Shown in pieces: positions 42,001 to 47,780 of a DNA stretch of 64,000 nucleotides. The stretch is from Toxonevra muliebris (lineage: Eukaryota; Arthropoda; Insecta; Diptera; Pallopteridae). Where the stretch lies: the NCBI GenBank assembly GCA_963691655.1, contig OY829328.1, forward strand, positions 81,286,400 to 81,350,399. The letters run 5' to 3'. Under the pieces are notes generated by a model. The model did no database searches. It was not told the DNA's origin and saw only the letters and a program-made list of their open reading frames with translations. Each line of letters begins with the position of its first letter. Position 1 is the first letter of the stretch. Made by a program: the position numbers and the translations under genes.

Positions 42001-45000
42001 TCCGCTTGCCCAAAATCAGCCCATCTCTTATTCCAAATCTGACCTTAGGCTATTGGTGGGCTACATGTGTGGACACCATGGGCTCTGATATCACCTAAGC
42101 AAAATAGGTCTGTCCAATGAGACAGAATGTCGTCTATGTATGGAAGATGAGGAGACGACACTTCACATTCTGTGTGAGTGTCCGGCCTTGGCTCGGCTCA
42201 GAGGAAGAATCTTTGATTATTCGTTTTTTACGGCTGATCACATGAAATCTTATTCTACGAAAGATGTCTTGACTTTTATTAGGTCAGCCGAACGTCTTTT
42301 GTCATAAAATGGGGAATGGCACAAAAGATCTTTTAGGTCGCAGTGCTTGCCTGGTTGGGCTCCTCTAATACTAATAATAATAATTGTAAATTGTTTAAGA
42401 AATCATAGTTTTTGTACCAAGAGAGGCCAATCCTCCAAATTGTCCGGAGCTAAGACCAGTGGAGAGATATTGGGCACTTGTGAAAAGAAACTTAAAGAGC
42501 ACAAAAAAGGTGTTAAGGTTAGGTTAGAAGTGGTTAGAACTATAAAAGTTTTATTTTTCTGTAATTTGTAAAATATTATCAATTAAATAAAAAACAAAAA
42601 AATCAAAACTCTAAGATCAACTGTTTAAAAATTATTGAATTTTATATATATGTTAAGATTTTTTCAATCTCACTCTTAATTTTCATTTGTTTGCTTCGTT
42701 ATAACTAAAAGTTTTCTTTAGCCGATATGAAATCTTCGGTTTTAGTGAAACAATTTGTATTGTGAGTTATAAATGTGAGCACAGGATTGCCACTTTTCCA
42801 ATTGGTGAGTTCATTTAAAGCATTTTTGTTATAAGCTTAAATTACTGTAGTCGCATTTGTAATAATCTACTATTTTTAGTTTTATTATTTATTTGTATTC
42901 CACAATTGTTTTGCGTTATTGCTTTATTTGGTATTATGATGATGAATTATTACTTTAATATTGCTTACTTTTTCTTTCTGACTTTTCTTTTTTTTTCACT
43001 TTTTTTTCTTACTTTTTTTCCTTAATATATCTATATTTATTTATTTATTTTTTTATATTTTTGTTTTATTACTATTATTCGTCATTGTTCTCGCTCGTCT
43101 ACCGGAATCAACAACAGCAGTGACATTTGCCATAAAAATGAAATGAAATTATAGCATCATATTTAGCATATTTCTTGGCGCTTTCAAAAATGTAATTGAA
43201 TATTTTTGCTATTTGCATTTTTCTCTTTTTCGTTCTTATTATTTATTTATTGTATTGTTTAAGAATAGAATGAAGTAAAAATATTTTCCAAATGGTTATG
43301 TTTTAAATTGGATTTTTCTTTTTTACTCTATAAACGAATACTCAATGACTTTTTTTGTTTTTTTTTTTTTAGTGTTTTAGTTTTTTATTTTTCCACTTTT
43401 TATTTTTCGTTTTTCATGCTTGAAAAATTGTTTGCGAATAATAAAATTTTTAATGGGAATATAATGATTTTCATGTTCACAAGAAAATAAATACGAGCAG
43501 CACTTAAGGAATGGTCGATTTTAAAAGTATTTTCCAGGAATATTTACTTTTAAATAAAATTTTATTTATAAAGTAAATTACTTTAAATTTTCGCAGTATG
43601 CAATGAAAAAGATTAAAAAAGCATCGAGTGAAAATAGGAATCACTGAAAATGATTAGAAAAGTTAAAATGAGTTTGATTTTTTGTGAAAATATATTTTTT
43701 TTATTTAATATTTAAAATTTGTTGTAAAGTTGCAATTGTTATAGTTCACTATTCAAACTATTCACTATCACAAACGTTTCTGCTTAATTACAGTTTTTAC
43801 TTCGGGTATGCGCCTAAAATTATACCACAGCCGATGAAATTTTTTGCCTTTTTAAATAGTTGTCCTCAGTAGATGAGAAAACTTTGATCTATGAAACTTT
43901 CTAGGCTAGAAACTGAGTTGCTTTTGAAACTGCCTTCGGGTTAATACCACAACTGATTTCATCCCAATAAAACCTTGGCAGGCTTGGTGGAATGATCAGC
44001 GTTTTTCGTCATGCTATTGAGGGCGTAAGTTCTGCTGAGTTTACTTCTTCTTAGAACTGACCCGATTCTAAATGGAAACATCCATCCCTTGTGTGAACCT
44101 CCTTCTGCAACCTCCCTACTTACAAAGATAGCCATGGAGTACTGAGGTGGCGGCGTTTTGGACTAAGATAGCAAACTGTGAGATGGACCCTAAAGTCAAC
44201 AACAATAAGAATGAATGATGAACTGAATTGCCAACTACAAACTACAGCGAAAACGGGAAGCAATGATCGCTTCAGAAGAAGTTCACTAGGTAGAAGAAAG
44301 CAATGCTAAAGAGGATTTTTTTAATCAAGTCTGGGATCTCGCTATAAAGTTTCAATATTCTCTATTTCTATACGTTTTTACTTGCTCAGTTTATTGCATT
44401 CAGAGAGATTTTCTTTCATGTACAATTTTTTTGTTCAATCATTACCTCGATTTATTCATAGTATCTGTCAACTTACCTCTTTAAATTGCAACTATTATTT
44501 TCTAATTTTCCTTTAAATTCGGTAATCATTAATTCAACATTGCATCCTTCAGGCGAATTTCAAATTTCACATCACTCATTGGTTTTGAACAATTAAGAAT
44601 TCACAAGTGCTTAGTACATGCTAAACTGATGAACAAATTTTAATATTTAATACAAATCGATTTTCTAATGAACATGTTTGTTCAATAGAAATGAATTAAA
44701 AATTATCTTTCTCAATTAAATTTGTGGATAACCAATTAAGAAAATTAAGGATAAGTGAAAACTTAGATTTTTAGAATTTAAATAATTCCAAAAATCTCTA
44801 AAAAATCATCGAAGAACCTTGCAAAACACATTTCAAATAATACATTAATTGACAGGCTGTGAGCAAAAGTGGGTTGAAATTTTTATCAGAGTAAAAGTGA
44901 AATGAATTTATATCACAGCGCAAGAACGATTCAAGTAATACGAGTTGGAGTGAAAATGAAATAACTTAAATCGGTTTTGCTCTGATAGAATTGTTATATC

Positions 45001-47780
45001 ATTTTTGCCCACACTTCTAATTTGATTCACTTTGCTCTTTTATTAATTATAAATCCACTTCACAAAATCATCAAAAAAACATCAAAAAATCATCATAGAA
45101 TAATCAATGTCCTAAAATGTTCACTCAAAATTCTCAAGGAATCATTAAAAAATCATCAAAGAATCATTAATGAATCATCAAAAAATTTCTAAAAAAAACA
45201 TCAAAAAATTATGAAGGAACCATCCGAAATTCTTTGAAGAATCATCAAAGAATATTAAAAGATATTTCAAAGAGCCATTAATTATCATAGAATAATCAAA
45301 GAATCATCACAACAAATTACGAATGAATCATCAAAGAATTCCCAAAAATCATCAAAAAATCACAATGGAATCACCAAACCATCATTAAAGAATTTTTAAA
45401 AAAAGTTTTATTGGGGCTTCAACTGAAATGTTCGAAAGTACAATATCCTGTGTTCACTTTGAATCTACCAGATTTAGTAATACACTTTGAATCTACCAGA
45501 TTTAGTAATACATCTTTGCAGATTCTGCGGTATCAAAGAGCTCAGGTGTTCGTCTCTCAACACTCCAGTGTCAAATATGCTAACTCTGATCCGACAGAAA
45601 GCGGGGCAGACATACAGAAAGTGGTCAGCCGTCTCTTCACTTTCTTTTTCCGAACTACAGGCAGTACACAAGGCACTCGCTTCCGTAGTATGTCGCTGAT
45701 CATGACTGTATACTCAGTTGTTTTTCATCAACTCTAGTTCTCCCACAATATGAACCTGAAGTCGAAAAAATGGGGTCTTCAGGAGATACTAAGAAATTTG
45801 TTTATCTTAAAAGATACTAATTTGATGTCTGCAGCAAATTTGTGAAGCACAAAGAGATAAACAATTTTTGTATAAATCCGTTTCCTCCATGTTTAGTTCT
45901 TCCTCTTGAAAATGGCCAACCAAAATGAGTCTCTTCTGCACTCGTCACTTGATATGATAACATACTTTAATCACTGTTGTTTCCCCCCTTCCCCTCTTCT
46001 CCTTTTACTCCTCTTGGGAGCTTAGGGCTTCTACTAAGCATCGTGACTAGCATTACTTAGTTTTATTAATCATTTTGTTATCATCTGGACAGGTGATTAG
46101 TCTACCGCACAGGATCCTAAGTTGATGGCACAACCATCTTTTGACATTGCTCAGAATCAGAGTTTTTCACCATACTACATCATGTTTGTGTCAAGGCAGA
46201 CATTTGGATGAATTTACAGTTTTGTGGTGAACTTACGGGATTTGACTTTTTCATGCCATTATTCTTCGTCGTAATGAACGTCGCTACTGCATTTGTGTTC
46301 TTTTATACATCGACTAGCTTTTTGGGCTATTGGTTGTACTTAGAAAATTTTAAATAACATGAAAAATGATTTTTTAAGAAAAGCGTACGGCCATGTCTTT
46401 GCAAGGAATCGAATTTGGGACCCCTGAGAATAAACTATAAAATAAAACAATACAAAGGTCAAAATAATCTTTGATATGTTCCACTTTTCCATTGTAATTA
46501 AATTCCATAATCGTTTTTGTTATAGAAACTATGTGTTGCATACTTTTGGGCTTAAAGTAAATTATATAAAATAAAACCATTCCATTTCAGCTTTACTAAA
46601 ACTGTTCACTTTTAAGCCCTGGTACCTGGTGCTTCACTTTATTTGATAATCTCGTGATTTGTCATTATTTTTCTTCTAAGTATTGAATAAGTAAAAGTTT
46701 CTCAAACTTAAAATTTAATATTACACAAGCAAGTATCGGATGTAGTAGTAATATCTAAAGTGACAAACTACTGCAATAACAGTGAAAAAAAAACGATGAC
46801 ATCAATATATGCAAAATAAAAGAAACTGCATTAATTTCACAGCAGTACAGGCTTAACTGCAAATAGAAATATGCAGCTAAACCAAATCTACTGTCAGCTC
46901 AGCTATATACTTATAAATATTACAGTGAAATGGAGATATGCAATATGTATAGCAAATAAGCGATATCCAAGATTATTGCTTTTTATAGATAGACAACTTT
47001 TCACAAAACTTTATATGTAAATGGAAAGCATATCGACTTGTTTATATATTACAAGGATATGCCAATACCCTGACATAGCAATACACACACACACACGCAC
47101 ACACACACAAACACAAATACATTTTTAAAGCATCGCATGTGCCATTGATATTATTCAAATATTGTAAATAGTTACACTTACTTCCGGGCTAATATCCGTT
47201 GCGTTGGCACTTGACACGAACTCGCGCAAAAATCCATCCAATTCGGTGCCTTCGATATAACCATTGCCTAAAAGTATGCAATTGAAATAAAAAAAAAGAA
47301 ATAGTTCAATGTAAACCAAACAAATGAGAAAAGTTAACAAGAGAGAGAGAGAGAGAGAGTAAGAGAGAGAATGCAAAAGAAGAAATGCGAAAGAGAGTGT
47401 GTGTGAGTAAATATTTGTATGTAACTTGAGATTGTCATTTGCATTTGTGCAAATAACTTTTATATGTATGCATGTATCTAGTAATGGAAACTTAAAACTT
47501 GTTTTTTTTTGCCATTTTTTTTCAAGTGTTTGAGTACATAAAAATAAATATTACAGATTCGAGGAAGAAAAAGCGTATGAGTATGAATTTTCATTAACAG
47601 ATTCTTATATACACACTTACCATCTTTATCATAATGTGACCAAACATCCATAAATTGATTTGCTGAAAGTTTTTTCAATTCACGTGATTCTGGATCACGA
47701 TATTGACGCATAAAATTGTGCGCCTTTTCAATTTGAACACGCTTGGCAGCGGCAGCAGCAGCAGCAGTAGTTGGCTCCAT
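258..47780 (-). CDS. Cbp53E: Calbindin-32, partial gene (6 coding exons, 3' end off window)
   Basis: Join on the minus strand: 47780-47621, 47267-47182, 37607-37518, 24594-24508, 15870-15730, 313-258. The 620 coding bases give about 206 residues. I recognise the product as the fly homologue of Drosophila calbindin-32, a cytosolic neuronal calcium buffer/sensor with six EF-hands and about 310 residues. Four canonical loops are visible: [12 protein letters not shown] (EF1, split by intron 1), [12 protein letters not shown] (EF2), [12 protein letters not shown] (EF3) and [12 protein letters not shown] (EF4). Every loop keeps acidic residues at positions 1 and 12. Introns are GT-AG; phases are 1, 0, 0, 0, 0, then phase 2 at the last donor. 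About 100 C-terminal residues (EF5-EF6) must lie left of position 1. The only length variation seen is a polyalanine stretch near the N terminus. Identity rests on remembered family sequence; no search was run. Confidence 0.97.
897..1972 (+). mobile_element. hAT-like non-autonomous element with G/C-run ends
   Basis: The element starts CAGGGCCGTAGCCAG followed by a T-run and G-run (911-952), and ends with a long C-run and CTAAATACGACCTTT. The ends are imperfectly complementary (about 10 of 15 bases). It is flanked by the 8-bp direct repeat TATTATAC at 889-896 and 1973-1980, the TSD length of hAT transposons. The 1076-bp interior is AT-rich with no transposase. A second, 5'-truncated copy in the same orientation lies at 38380-39411. 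Confidence 0.75.
2473..3824. mobile_element. hAT-like non-autonomous element, perfect 16-bp TIRs, 8-bp TSD
   Basis: The left end CATTGGCATAACTAGG (2473-2488) is repeated exactly, inverted, at 3809-3824. Both copies of the 8-bp direct repeat GTGCCATG are intact and touch the TIRs (2465-2472 and 3825-3832). This gives a 1352-bp element. Both ends continue into G/C-rich runs. No transposase is visible; the short ORFs at 2853-3044 and 3079-3357 look compositional. A separate MITE (3053-3491) lies inside it. Confidence 0.85.
3053..3491. mobile_element. piggyBac-like MITE nested in the 2473-3824 element
   Basis: 439 bp with inverted ends CCCTCTCAGGA at 3053-3063 and 3481-3491. The right flank is TTAA (3492-3495) and the left is TTAG (3049-3052), one substitution from the piggyBac TTAA target. 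CCCT-type ends with TTAA are typical of the superfamily. The interior has poly-T runs and small hairpins (for example CTCTGTAAACAGAG near 3305) and no ORF of note. Confidence 0.6.
3862..4040 (-). mobile_element. Decayed LINE RNase H fragment
   Basis: The minus-strand translation contains [10 protein letters not shown] near 3995, matching [10 protein letters not shown] in the LINE at 17198-17941. After a frameshift it continues [19 protein letters not shown], the decayed equivalent of [19 protein letters not shown]. It is a short frameshifted remnant of the same LINE family. The ends are not sharp and no TSD was found. Confidence 0.6.
4092..4970. repeat. Polypyrimidine (C/T) tract, about 0.9 kb
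   Basis: An almost uninterrupted run of T and C, mostly short TTTTCTTTCTC-type words with no fixed unit. The long plus-strand ORF across it translates only to F/L/S-rich sequence and is compositional. The Cbp53E transcript reads the purine strand here. Such strand asymmetry can form intramolecular triplexes, which is a general property and not shown here. Confidence 0.85.
4975..5287. mobile_element. Candidate short element with CAGAGC ends and AGAGCGTGC repeats
   Basis: Starts CAGAGCAAACG after GAGCACT and ends CGTGCTCTG, so the outer words ACTCAGAGCA and TGCTCTGAGT are inverted. Inside are several copies of CAGAGCGTGC or TTAGAGCGTGC. Repeated subterminal motifs are common in hAT elements. 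The flanking 8-mers do not match, so no TSD supports the boundaries. Confidence 0.35.
7318..7625 (+). repeat. Arm A of a dispersed inverted repeat (partner 34405-34733)
   Basis: This block, from CTTTGAAAATTCGTC to the GACCAAACTTTTGTA block, reappears as reverse complement at 34405-34733. The match is clear by eye along its length, for example AAAATCAACAAAAAATAGTA in both. No TIR, TSD or coding capacity was identified, so the family is unnamed. The two arms lie in introns 5 and 3 of Cbp53E. Confidence 0.75.
8480..8975 (+). pseudogene. Degenerate mariner (DD34D) transposase remnant
   Basis: Conceptual translation across several frameshifts and a stop gives the C-terminal half of a mariner transposase. 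VIYYKLP is followed by [16 protein letters not shown] (second catalytic Asp), [20 protein letters not shown] (third catalytic Asp in PSDY) and [10 protein letters not shown] near the end. HDNARPH, PPYxPDxAPSDY and LPERW are hallmark mariner motifs. The N-terminal DNA-binding region and TIRs were not found. It cannot encode an active enzyme. Confidence 0.85.
9740..10200 (-). pseudogene. I-like LINE 3' fragment, RNase H domain, internal duplication
   Basis: The minus-strand translation reads [10 protein letters not shown], then [20 protein letters not shown], a repeat of that block, and [10 protein letters not shown]: the C-terminal part of a LINE RNase H domain and the tail region after it. 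The element's 3' end is a (TAA)n tract at 9728-9741 on this strand, as in I-clade LINEs. It is 5' truncated, with no reverse transcriptase. An 80-bp tandem duplication (9934-10013 and 10014-10094) repeats the RGHPGIEQ segment. No TSD was identified. Confidence 0.8.
9934..10094. repeat. 80-bp tandem duplication inside a LINE remnant
   Basis: The block beginning GAACCTTTTTTAGCCAAAAG occurs at 9934 and again at 10014. The copies differ by a handful of substitutions. It corresponds to one RNase H segment, so the remnant carries two copies of the GHPGIEQ motif in frame; the downstream copy (in minus-strand order) also has a stop where TGG (Trp) should be. Confidence 0.85.
11956..12011 (+). mobile_element. 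Candidate tRNA-derived SINE head
   Basis: TTGGCCTGGTGAATG (11956-11970) resembles a Pol III A box, and AGGTCCGATTCCC (11999-12011) resembles a B box (GGTTCGANTCC). About 30 bases separate them, as in tRNA genes and SINEs. The sequence does not fold into a complete tRNA that I can draw, so a SINE head is preferred. The body and tail are not delimited. Confidence 0.4.
12530..13270 (+). repeat. Degenerate GGAAT-rich array with 80-105-bp units
   Basis: Repeated phrases GAATGGAACAGAAT, AAAATTGGAAC and CTAGCTACTTCTAATTAC recur at about 12785, 12870, 12960, 13038, 13143 and 13222. This gives irregular units of roughly 80-105 bp built from a ~12-bp GGAAC/GGAAT word. Similar words reappear at 13915-14060, so the array was probably longer and then interrupted by 13270-13915. 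Confidence 0.8.
14080..14830 (+). repeat. Degenerate TGATTGCCTCTGAC-type array
   Basis: Short pyrimidine-rich words such as TGACTGCCT, TGATTGCCTTTGA and CTCTAACTGC recur every 10-15 bases with heavy divergence. The same vocabulary resumes at 16240-16290 and 17945-18520. The hAT-like element and LINE between those two segments interrupt what was a single array there. Confidence 0.75.
15046..15068. repeat. (TA)n microsatellite
   Basis: Alternating TA run, followed by GT/CA-rich sequence to about 15150. Confidence 0.9.
15730..15870 (-). CDS. Cbp53E: Cbp53E coding exon 5 (EF3)
   Basis: 141 bases, 47 codons, from [10 protein letters not shown] to IEYTDTM. The acceptor is CTTTTACAG above 15870 and the donor is ATG|GTGAGT, the only donor here that is not GTAAGT. 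It holds the third loop [12 protein letters not shown] and the long charged helix leading into EF4. It is the largest internal coding exon and both flanking introns are phase 0. Confidence 0.97.
16291..17181 (+). mobile_element. hAT-like element carrying an internal CAGACC minisatellite
   Basis: Starts CAGTGGTGGTTCTAGG and ends TTGGACTCGCTACTG, imperfect inverted ends of the CAGTGGCGG-type found in hAT elements. Direct 8-bp repeats CCTCTGAC touch both ends (16283-16290, 17182-17189). Between the G-rich left end and the C-run right end, nearly the whole 891 bp is a degenerate array of ~12-24-bp CAGACCAAAATT words. There is no transposase. Caveat: the surrounding array itself uses CCTCTGAC-like words, so the TSD alone is weaker than usual. 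The neighbouring LINE insertion supports the same target site. Confidence 0.75.
17198..17941 (-). mobile_element. 5'-truncated LINE with RNase H and Cys-rich C terminus
   Basis: The minus-strand frame runs from [20 protein letters not shown] through [19 protein letters not shown] to [18 protein letters not shown] and a stop at 17275. That is the second half of a LINE RNase H domain plus the C-terminal Cx2C...Hx4C motif of Jockey/I-group LINEs. The RNase H Asp expected in SDSQAAI is Ala here, consistent with a dead copy. The 3' tail is (TATC)n near 17200. The 12-bp TSD TGACATCCTTAT / TGACATTCTTAT (17186-17197, 17942-17953) matches at 11 positions. Confidence 0.85.
17275..17754 (-). pseudogene. 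LINE ORF2 C-terminal open frame (LINE at 17198-17941)
   Basis: The longest uninterrupted frame of this element; the frame continues upstream to about 17935. It encodes the end of RNase H ([10 protein letters not shown]), a linker ([20 protein letters not shown]) and the CxxC/HxxxxC region before the stop. It is not an independent gene; there is no upstream reverse transcriptase. Confidence 0.8.
17945..18520 (+). repeat. Continuation of the TGATTGCCTCTGAC-type array
   Basis: The same degenerate vocabulary as 14080-14830 (TTGATTGCTT, CTCTGACT, AATTACCTCC). It resumes directly after the LINE target-site duplication. Confidence 0.75.
18601..19541 (+). mobile_element. Candidate solo LTR (BEL/Pao-like)
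   Basis: A block of distinctly higher GC content begins TGTGGTGACGAACATTATGG and ends GTTACGTTACA, giving TG...CA termini. The style, with TGTGGTGACGAAC at the start and AACTGTGAATCATTTATTGTG in the second half, resembles BEL-type fly LTRs. I recall that likeness and did not align it. No internal domain, primer-binding site or convincing 4-6-bp TSD is present. A second TGTGGTGACGACC 17 bases upstream makes the left boundary uncertain. Confidence 0.4.
21280..23850 (+). repeat. 2.6-kb CTTTACTTTT polypyrimidine array
   Basis: Thousands of bases built from TTTACTTTTCTTTAC and TTTACC words of about 10-12 bp. The best order is between 21650 and 22500, where longer blocks (~210 bp, for example 21960-22170 and 22140-22380) recur. 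Both flanks become degenerate. ORFs across it (21528-22004, 21772-22242, 22362-23012) are F/L/Y/S-only translations and are not genes. Adenine is present only as the single A of TTTAC. Confidence 0.9.
24508..24594 (-). CDS. Cbp53E: Cbp53E coding exon 4 (EF2-EF3 linker)
   Basis: 87 bases, 29 codons, [10 protein letters not shown] to SSVEFMK. The acceptor is TTTCCAG and the donor AAG|GTAAGT at 24507. It encodes the exiting helix of EF2 and the entering helix of EF3, with no calcium ligands of its own. Both flanking introns are phase 0, so skipping this exon would keep frame but remove the linker between two EF-hands. Confidence 0.97.
25187..25232. repeat. (CA)n microsatellite
   Basis: Interrupted CA run; a second one lies at 25448-25469. 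Both are in Cbp53E intron 3. Confidence 0.85.
26585..26800 (+). pseudogene. LINE 3'-tail fragment
   Basis: The plus-strand translation [22 protein letters not shown], then [11 protein letters not shown], parallels [19 protein letters not shown], then [11 protein letters not shown] in the LINE at 17198-17941. It is therefore the 3' end of the same family with an in-frame stop and decay. The 3' UTR continues to about 26800. No TSD was found in the repetitive flank. Confidence 0.7.
27246..28526 (+). mobile_element. 5'-truncated LINE, RNase H domain intact in one frame
   Basis: The 300-codon frame 27262-28164 starts in the RT thumb region ([20 protein letters not shown]) and continues into a well-preserved RNase H domain. 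Visible are YTDGSK (first Asp), the Glu region [20 protein letters not shown] and [19 protein letters not shown] stop at 28162 is followed by decayed coding and 3' UTR. A 16-base TSD is proposed: CCAGATAGTATCGAAA (27230-27245) versus CCAGATAGTTTTGAAA (28527-28542). All RNase H catalytic residues I can check are present; reverse transcriptase is absent. Confidence 0.85.
28737..29110 (+). repeat. Dispersed AAAATGAGTC repeat, copy 1
   Basis: Starts AAAATGAGTCCCTTCTGCACTC and continues through CGCTTTTTGCACGTCTACAT and TTTGATATGTTCCACTAT. The same left edge appears at 37013 and 45921. Similarity to copy 3 may extend to about 29215 (CAGCCCCAGG). No TIR, TSD or ORF was identified. Confidence 0.75.
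33156..33176. repeat. (CT)n microsatellite in the tandem unit
   Basis: Pure CT run. Related CT tracts at 32624-32650 and 32910-32930 mark the same position in other units of the 32620-34090 array. Confidence 0.9.
33272..33734. mobile_element. piggyBac-like MITE with intact TTAA duplication
   Basis: 463 bp with ends CCTTCTAGTTCC (33272-33283) and its near-perfect inverted copy GGGAACTAGAGGG at the right (to 33734). It is bounded by TTAA at 33268-33271 and 33735-33738. CCYT ends with TTAA targets are the piggyBac signature. It has no transposase. It interrupts one unit of the surrounding tandem array, so other units serve as unoccupied-site comparisons. Confidence 0.8.
34405..34733 (-). repeat. 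Arm B of the dispersed inverted repeat (partner 7318-7625)
   Basis: Reverse-complement counterpart of arm A. Shared landmarks read in reverse complement include TTAATATTTC, TTTAAAACTGCATTTA and CTGACCAAACTTTCG. It sits upstream of Cbp53E exon 4 in transcript order, while arm A sits downstream of exon 5. Confidence 0.75.
35170..35190. repeat. (CT)n microsatellite
   Basis: Pure CT run followed by AGTGGCTTGTATTTTGTTG, resembling a diverged piece of the 32620-34090 unit. Confidence 0.85.
36690..36960 (+). repeat. Short degenerate CAGACC/CAAAATT array
   Basis: Words such as AGACCAAAATCTGGAGC, AATTAAATCAAAATTC and AATTCAGACATAG match the vocabulary of the arrays at 16300-17100 and 48400-50450. 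No TIR can be recognised at its edges. Confidence 0.6.
37013..37230 (+). repeat. Dispersed AAAATGAGTC repeat, copy 2 (shortened)
   Basis: Shares the left edge AATGAGTCCCTTCTGCACTC and the blocks TTCTTCGCTTTTTGCATGTC and ATGTTCCACTATCCCATT with copy 1. It lacks about 50 bases of the left part and the right part. Confidence 0.75.
37518..37607 (-). CDS. Cbp53E: Cbp53E coding exon 3 (EF2)
   Basis: 90 bases, exactly 30 codons, [10 protein letters not shown] through DGKIDIRE. The acceptor is a T-run followed by CAG and the donor is GAG|GTAAGT at 37517. It contains the whole second calcium loop, with Asp at positions 1 and 9 and the terminal Glu as the last codon. The intron therefore falls exactly after the last loop ligand. 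Both flanking introns are phase 0. Confidence 0.97.
38380..39411 (+). mobile_element. Second copy of the 897-1972 hAT-like element, 5' end lost
   Basis: Nearly collinear with 953-1972: both share CACTCGAAGAAAAT-type starts, the TTTGATGGACCCTATAAAAT block, and the closing CACATTTCGGTGGGG block with C-run and TAAATACGRCC. The first 55 bases with CAGGG and the G-run are missing, so no TSD can be read. The copies differ by small indels around 1320-1450 versus 38755-38880; this copy keeps sequence absent from the first. Confidence 0.75.
39472..40189 (+). mobile_element. Internally deleted DD37D Tc1/mariner element with TIRs
   Basis: 718 bp bounded by TA dinucleotides (39470-39471, 40190-40191). 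The 26-bp TIRs (39472-39497 and 40164-40189) differ at two positions. The interior keeps two separated parts of one transposase: the N terminus ([20 protein letters not shown]) and, joined out of order by a deletion, the C-terminal catalytic part. It is a non-autonomous derivative. Confidence 0.9.
39605..40080 (+). pseudogene. Transposase remnant of the DD37D element
   Basis: The N-terminal piece begins [10 protein letters not shown] at 39605 and runs into SRQIAKA. Sequence then resumes in another frame as [20 protein letters not shown] and [10 protein letters not shown]. It stays open to the natural stop at 40080, including [20 protein letters not shown]. The Asp of QQDSAPSH and the Asp of NPMDY are separated by 37 residues, hence DD37D (maT/ITmD37D type). 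The middle, including the first catalytic Asp and most of the DNA-binding domain, is deleted. Confidence 0.85.
41856..42382 (+). mobile_element. 5'-truncated I-like LINE with (TAA)n tail and 13-bp TSD
   Basis: The plus frame from about 41857 reads [42 protein letters not shown], an in-frame TGA, then [36 protein letters not shown], ending TAA at 42306. This is the post-RNase-H C terminus with the Cx2C...Hx4C motif. The 3' UTR ends in TAATAATAATAA. The 13-bp TSD ATTGTAAATTGTT is exact (41843-41855, 42383-42395). Confidence 0.88.
42396..42560 (+). pseudogene. DDE transposase remnant next to the LINE
   Basis: The frame starting about 42414 translates [20 protein letters not shown] and [13 protein letters not shown]. 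PPNCPxLRPIExYWxxxK is the signature around the last catalytic acid of IS630/Tc1/mariner-type (DDE_3) transposases. Only this short piece is recognised. The LINE at 41856-42382 inserted just upstream. Confidence 0.65.
45040..45400 (+). repeat. ATCATCAAAGA degenerate array
   Basis: Words AATCATCAAAGA, AATCATTAAAGAATC and ATCATCAAAAAATC recur every 10-16 bases. Similar words begin weakly near 44800. Confidence 0.8.
45440..45740 (-). pseudogene. LINE C-terminal remnant
   Basis: The minus-strand translation [20 protein letters not shown], then [14 protein letters not shown] and IPQNLQRCI. This is the Cx2C...Hx4C tail motif of Jockey/I-type LINE ORF2. It is short, with no RNase H left. A perfect 28-bp tandem duplication (45456-45511) follows its 3' end. 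Confidence 0.7.
45456..45511. repeat. Perfect 28-bp tandem duplication
   Basis: The unit starting ACTTTGAATCTACCAGAT occurs at 45456-45483 and again at 45484-45511 without mismatch, which suggests recent origin. Confidence 0.9.
45921..46590 (+). repeat. Dispersed AAAATGAGTC repeat, copy 3, interrupted
   Basis: The left part, 45921-45983 (AAAATGAGTCTCTTCTGCACTC to ATCACTGTTGTTT), matches copy 1. Copy 1 sequence resumes at about 46430 (GAATAAACTATAAAATAAAA) and runs to TGTGTTGCATACTTTTGGGC. The ~445 bp between (45984-46429) is an insertion. Near its right edge, on the minus strand, is a B-box-like CAAATTCGATTCC (46406-46418), so it may be SINE-related. Confidence 0.65.
47082..47118. repeat. 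(CA)n microsatellite
   Basis: Interrupted CA run about 65 bases downstream of Cbp53E exon 2. Confidence 0.85.
47182..47267 (-). CDS. Cbp53E: Cbp53E coding exon 2 (second half of EF1)
   Basis: 86 bases: two bases complete the Gly codon, then 28 codons from [10 protein letters not shown] to NATDISPE. The acceptor is CTTTTAG just above 47267 and the donor GAA|GTAAGT lies at 47181-47180. It completes the first calcium loop (Glu at position 12 in GTEL) and its exiting helix. Intron 1, between exons 1 and 2, is only 353 bp, in contrast to the 8-15 kb introns that follow. Confidence 0.97.
47268..47620 (-). other. Cbp53E intron 1
   Basis: A 353-bp GT-AG intron. It contains a (GA)n tract around 47339-47370 and T-runs near 47500. 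No element or coding potential is seen in it. Confidence 0.9.
47621..47780 (-). CDS. Cbp53E: Cbp53E coding exon 1 (start codon, first half of EF1)
   Basis: 160 bases, 53 codons plus one base. The ATG is at 47780-47778 and is the first in frame. The product begins MEPTT, followed by seven alanines (a GCN repeat from which length variation is expected), then a conserved N-terminal stretch ending HYDKD. The donor is G|GTAAGT at 47620; the intron is phase 1 inside the Gly codon at position 4 of the first EF-hand loop. The start follows an A-rich leader. The 5' UTR and promoter are not defined. Confidence 0.97.

Larger units (their letters stand above)
37608..47181 (-). other. Cbp53E intron 2 (9.6 kb)
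   Basis: Large intron. Recognisable contents: second copy of the hAT-like dispersed repeat (38380-39411), DD37D mariner derivative (39472-40189), I-like LINE (41856-42382) inside a DDE transposase remnant, ATCATCAAAGA array (45040-45400), LINE remnant (45440-45740), and a copy of the AAAATGAGTC repeat (45921-46590). The stretches 40190-41840, 42580-44990 and 46600-47181 are AT-rich with homopolymer runs and a CA microsatellite near 47082. I identify nothing else there. 43900-44320 is less AT-rich and may be an unrecognised element. Confidence 0.85.
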
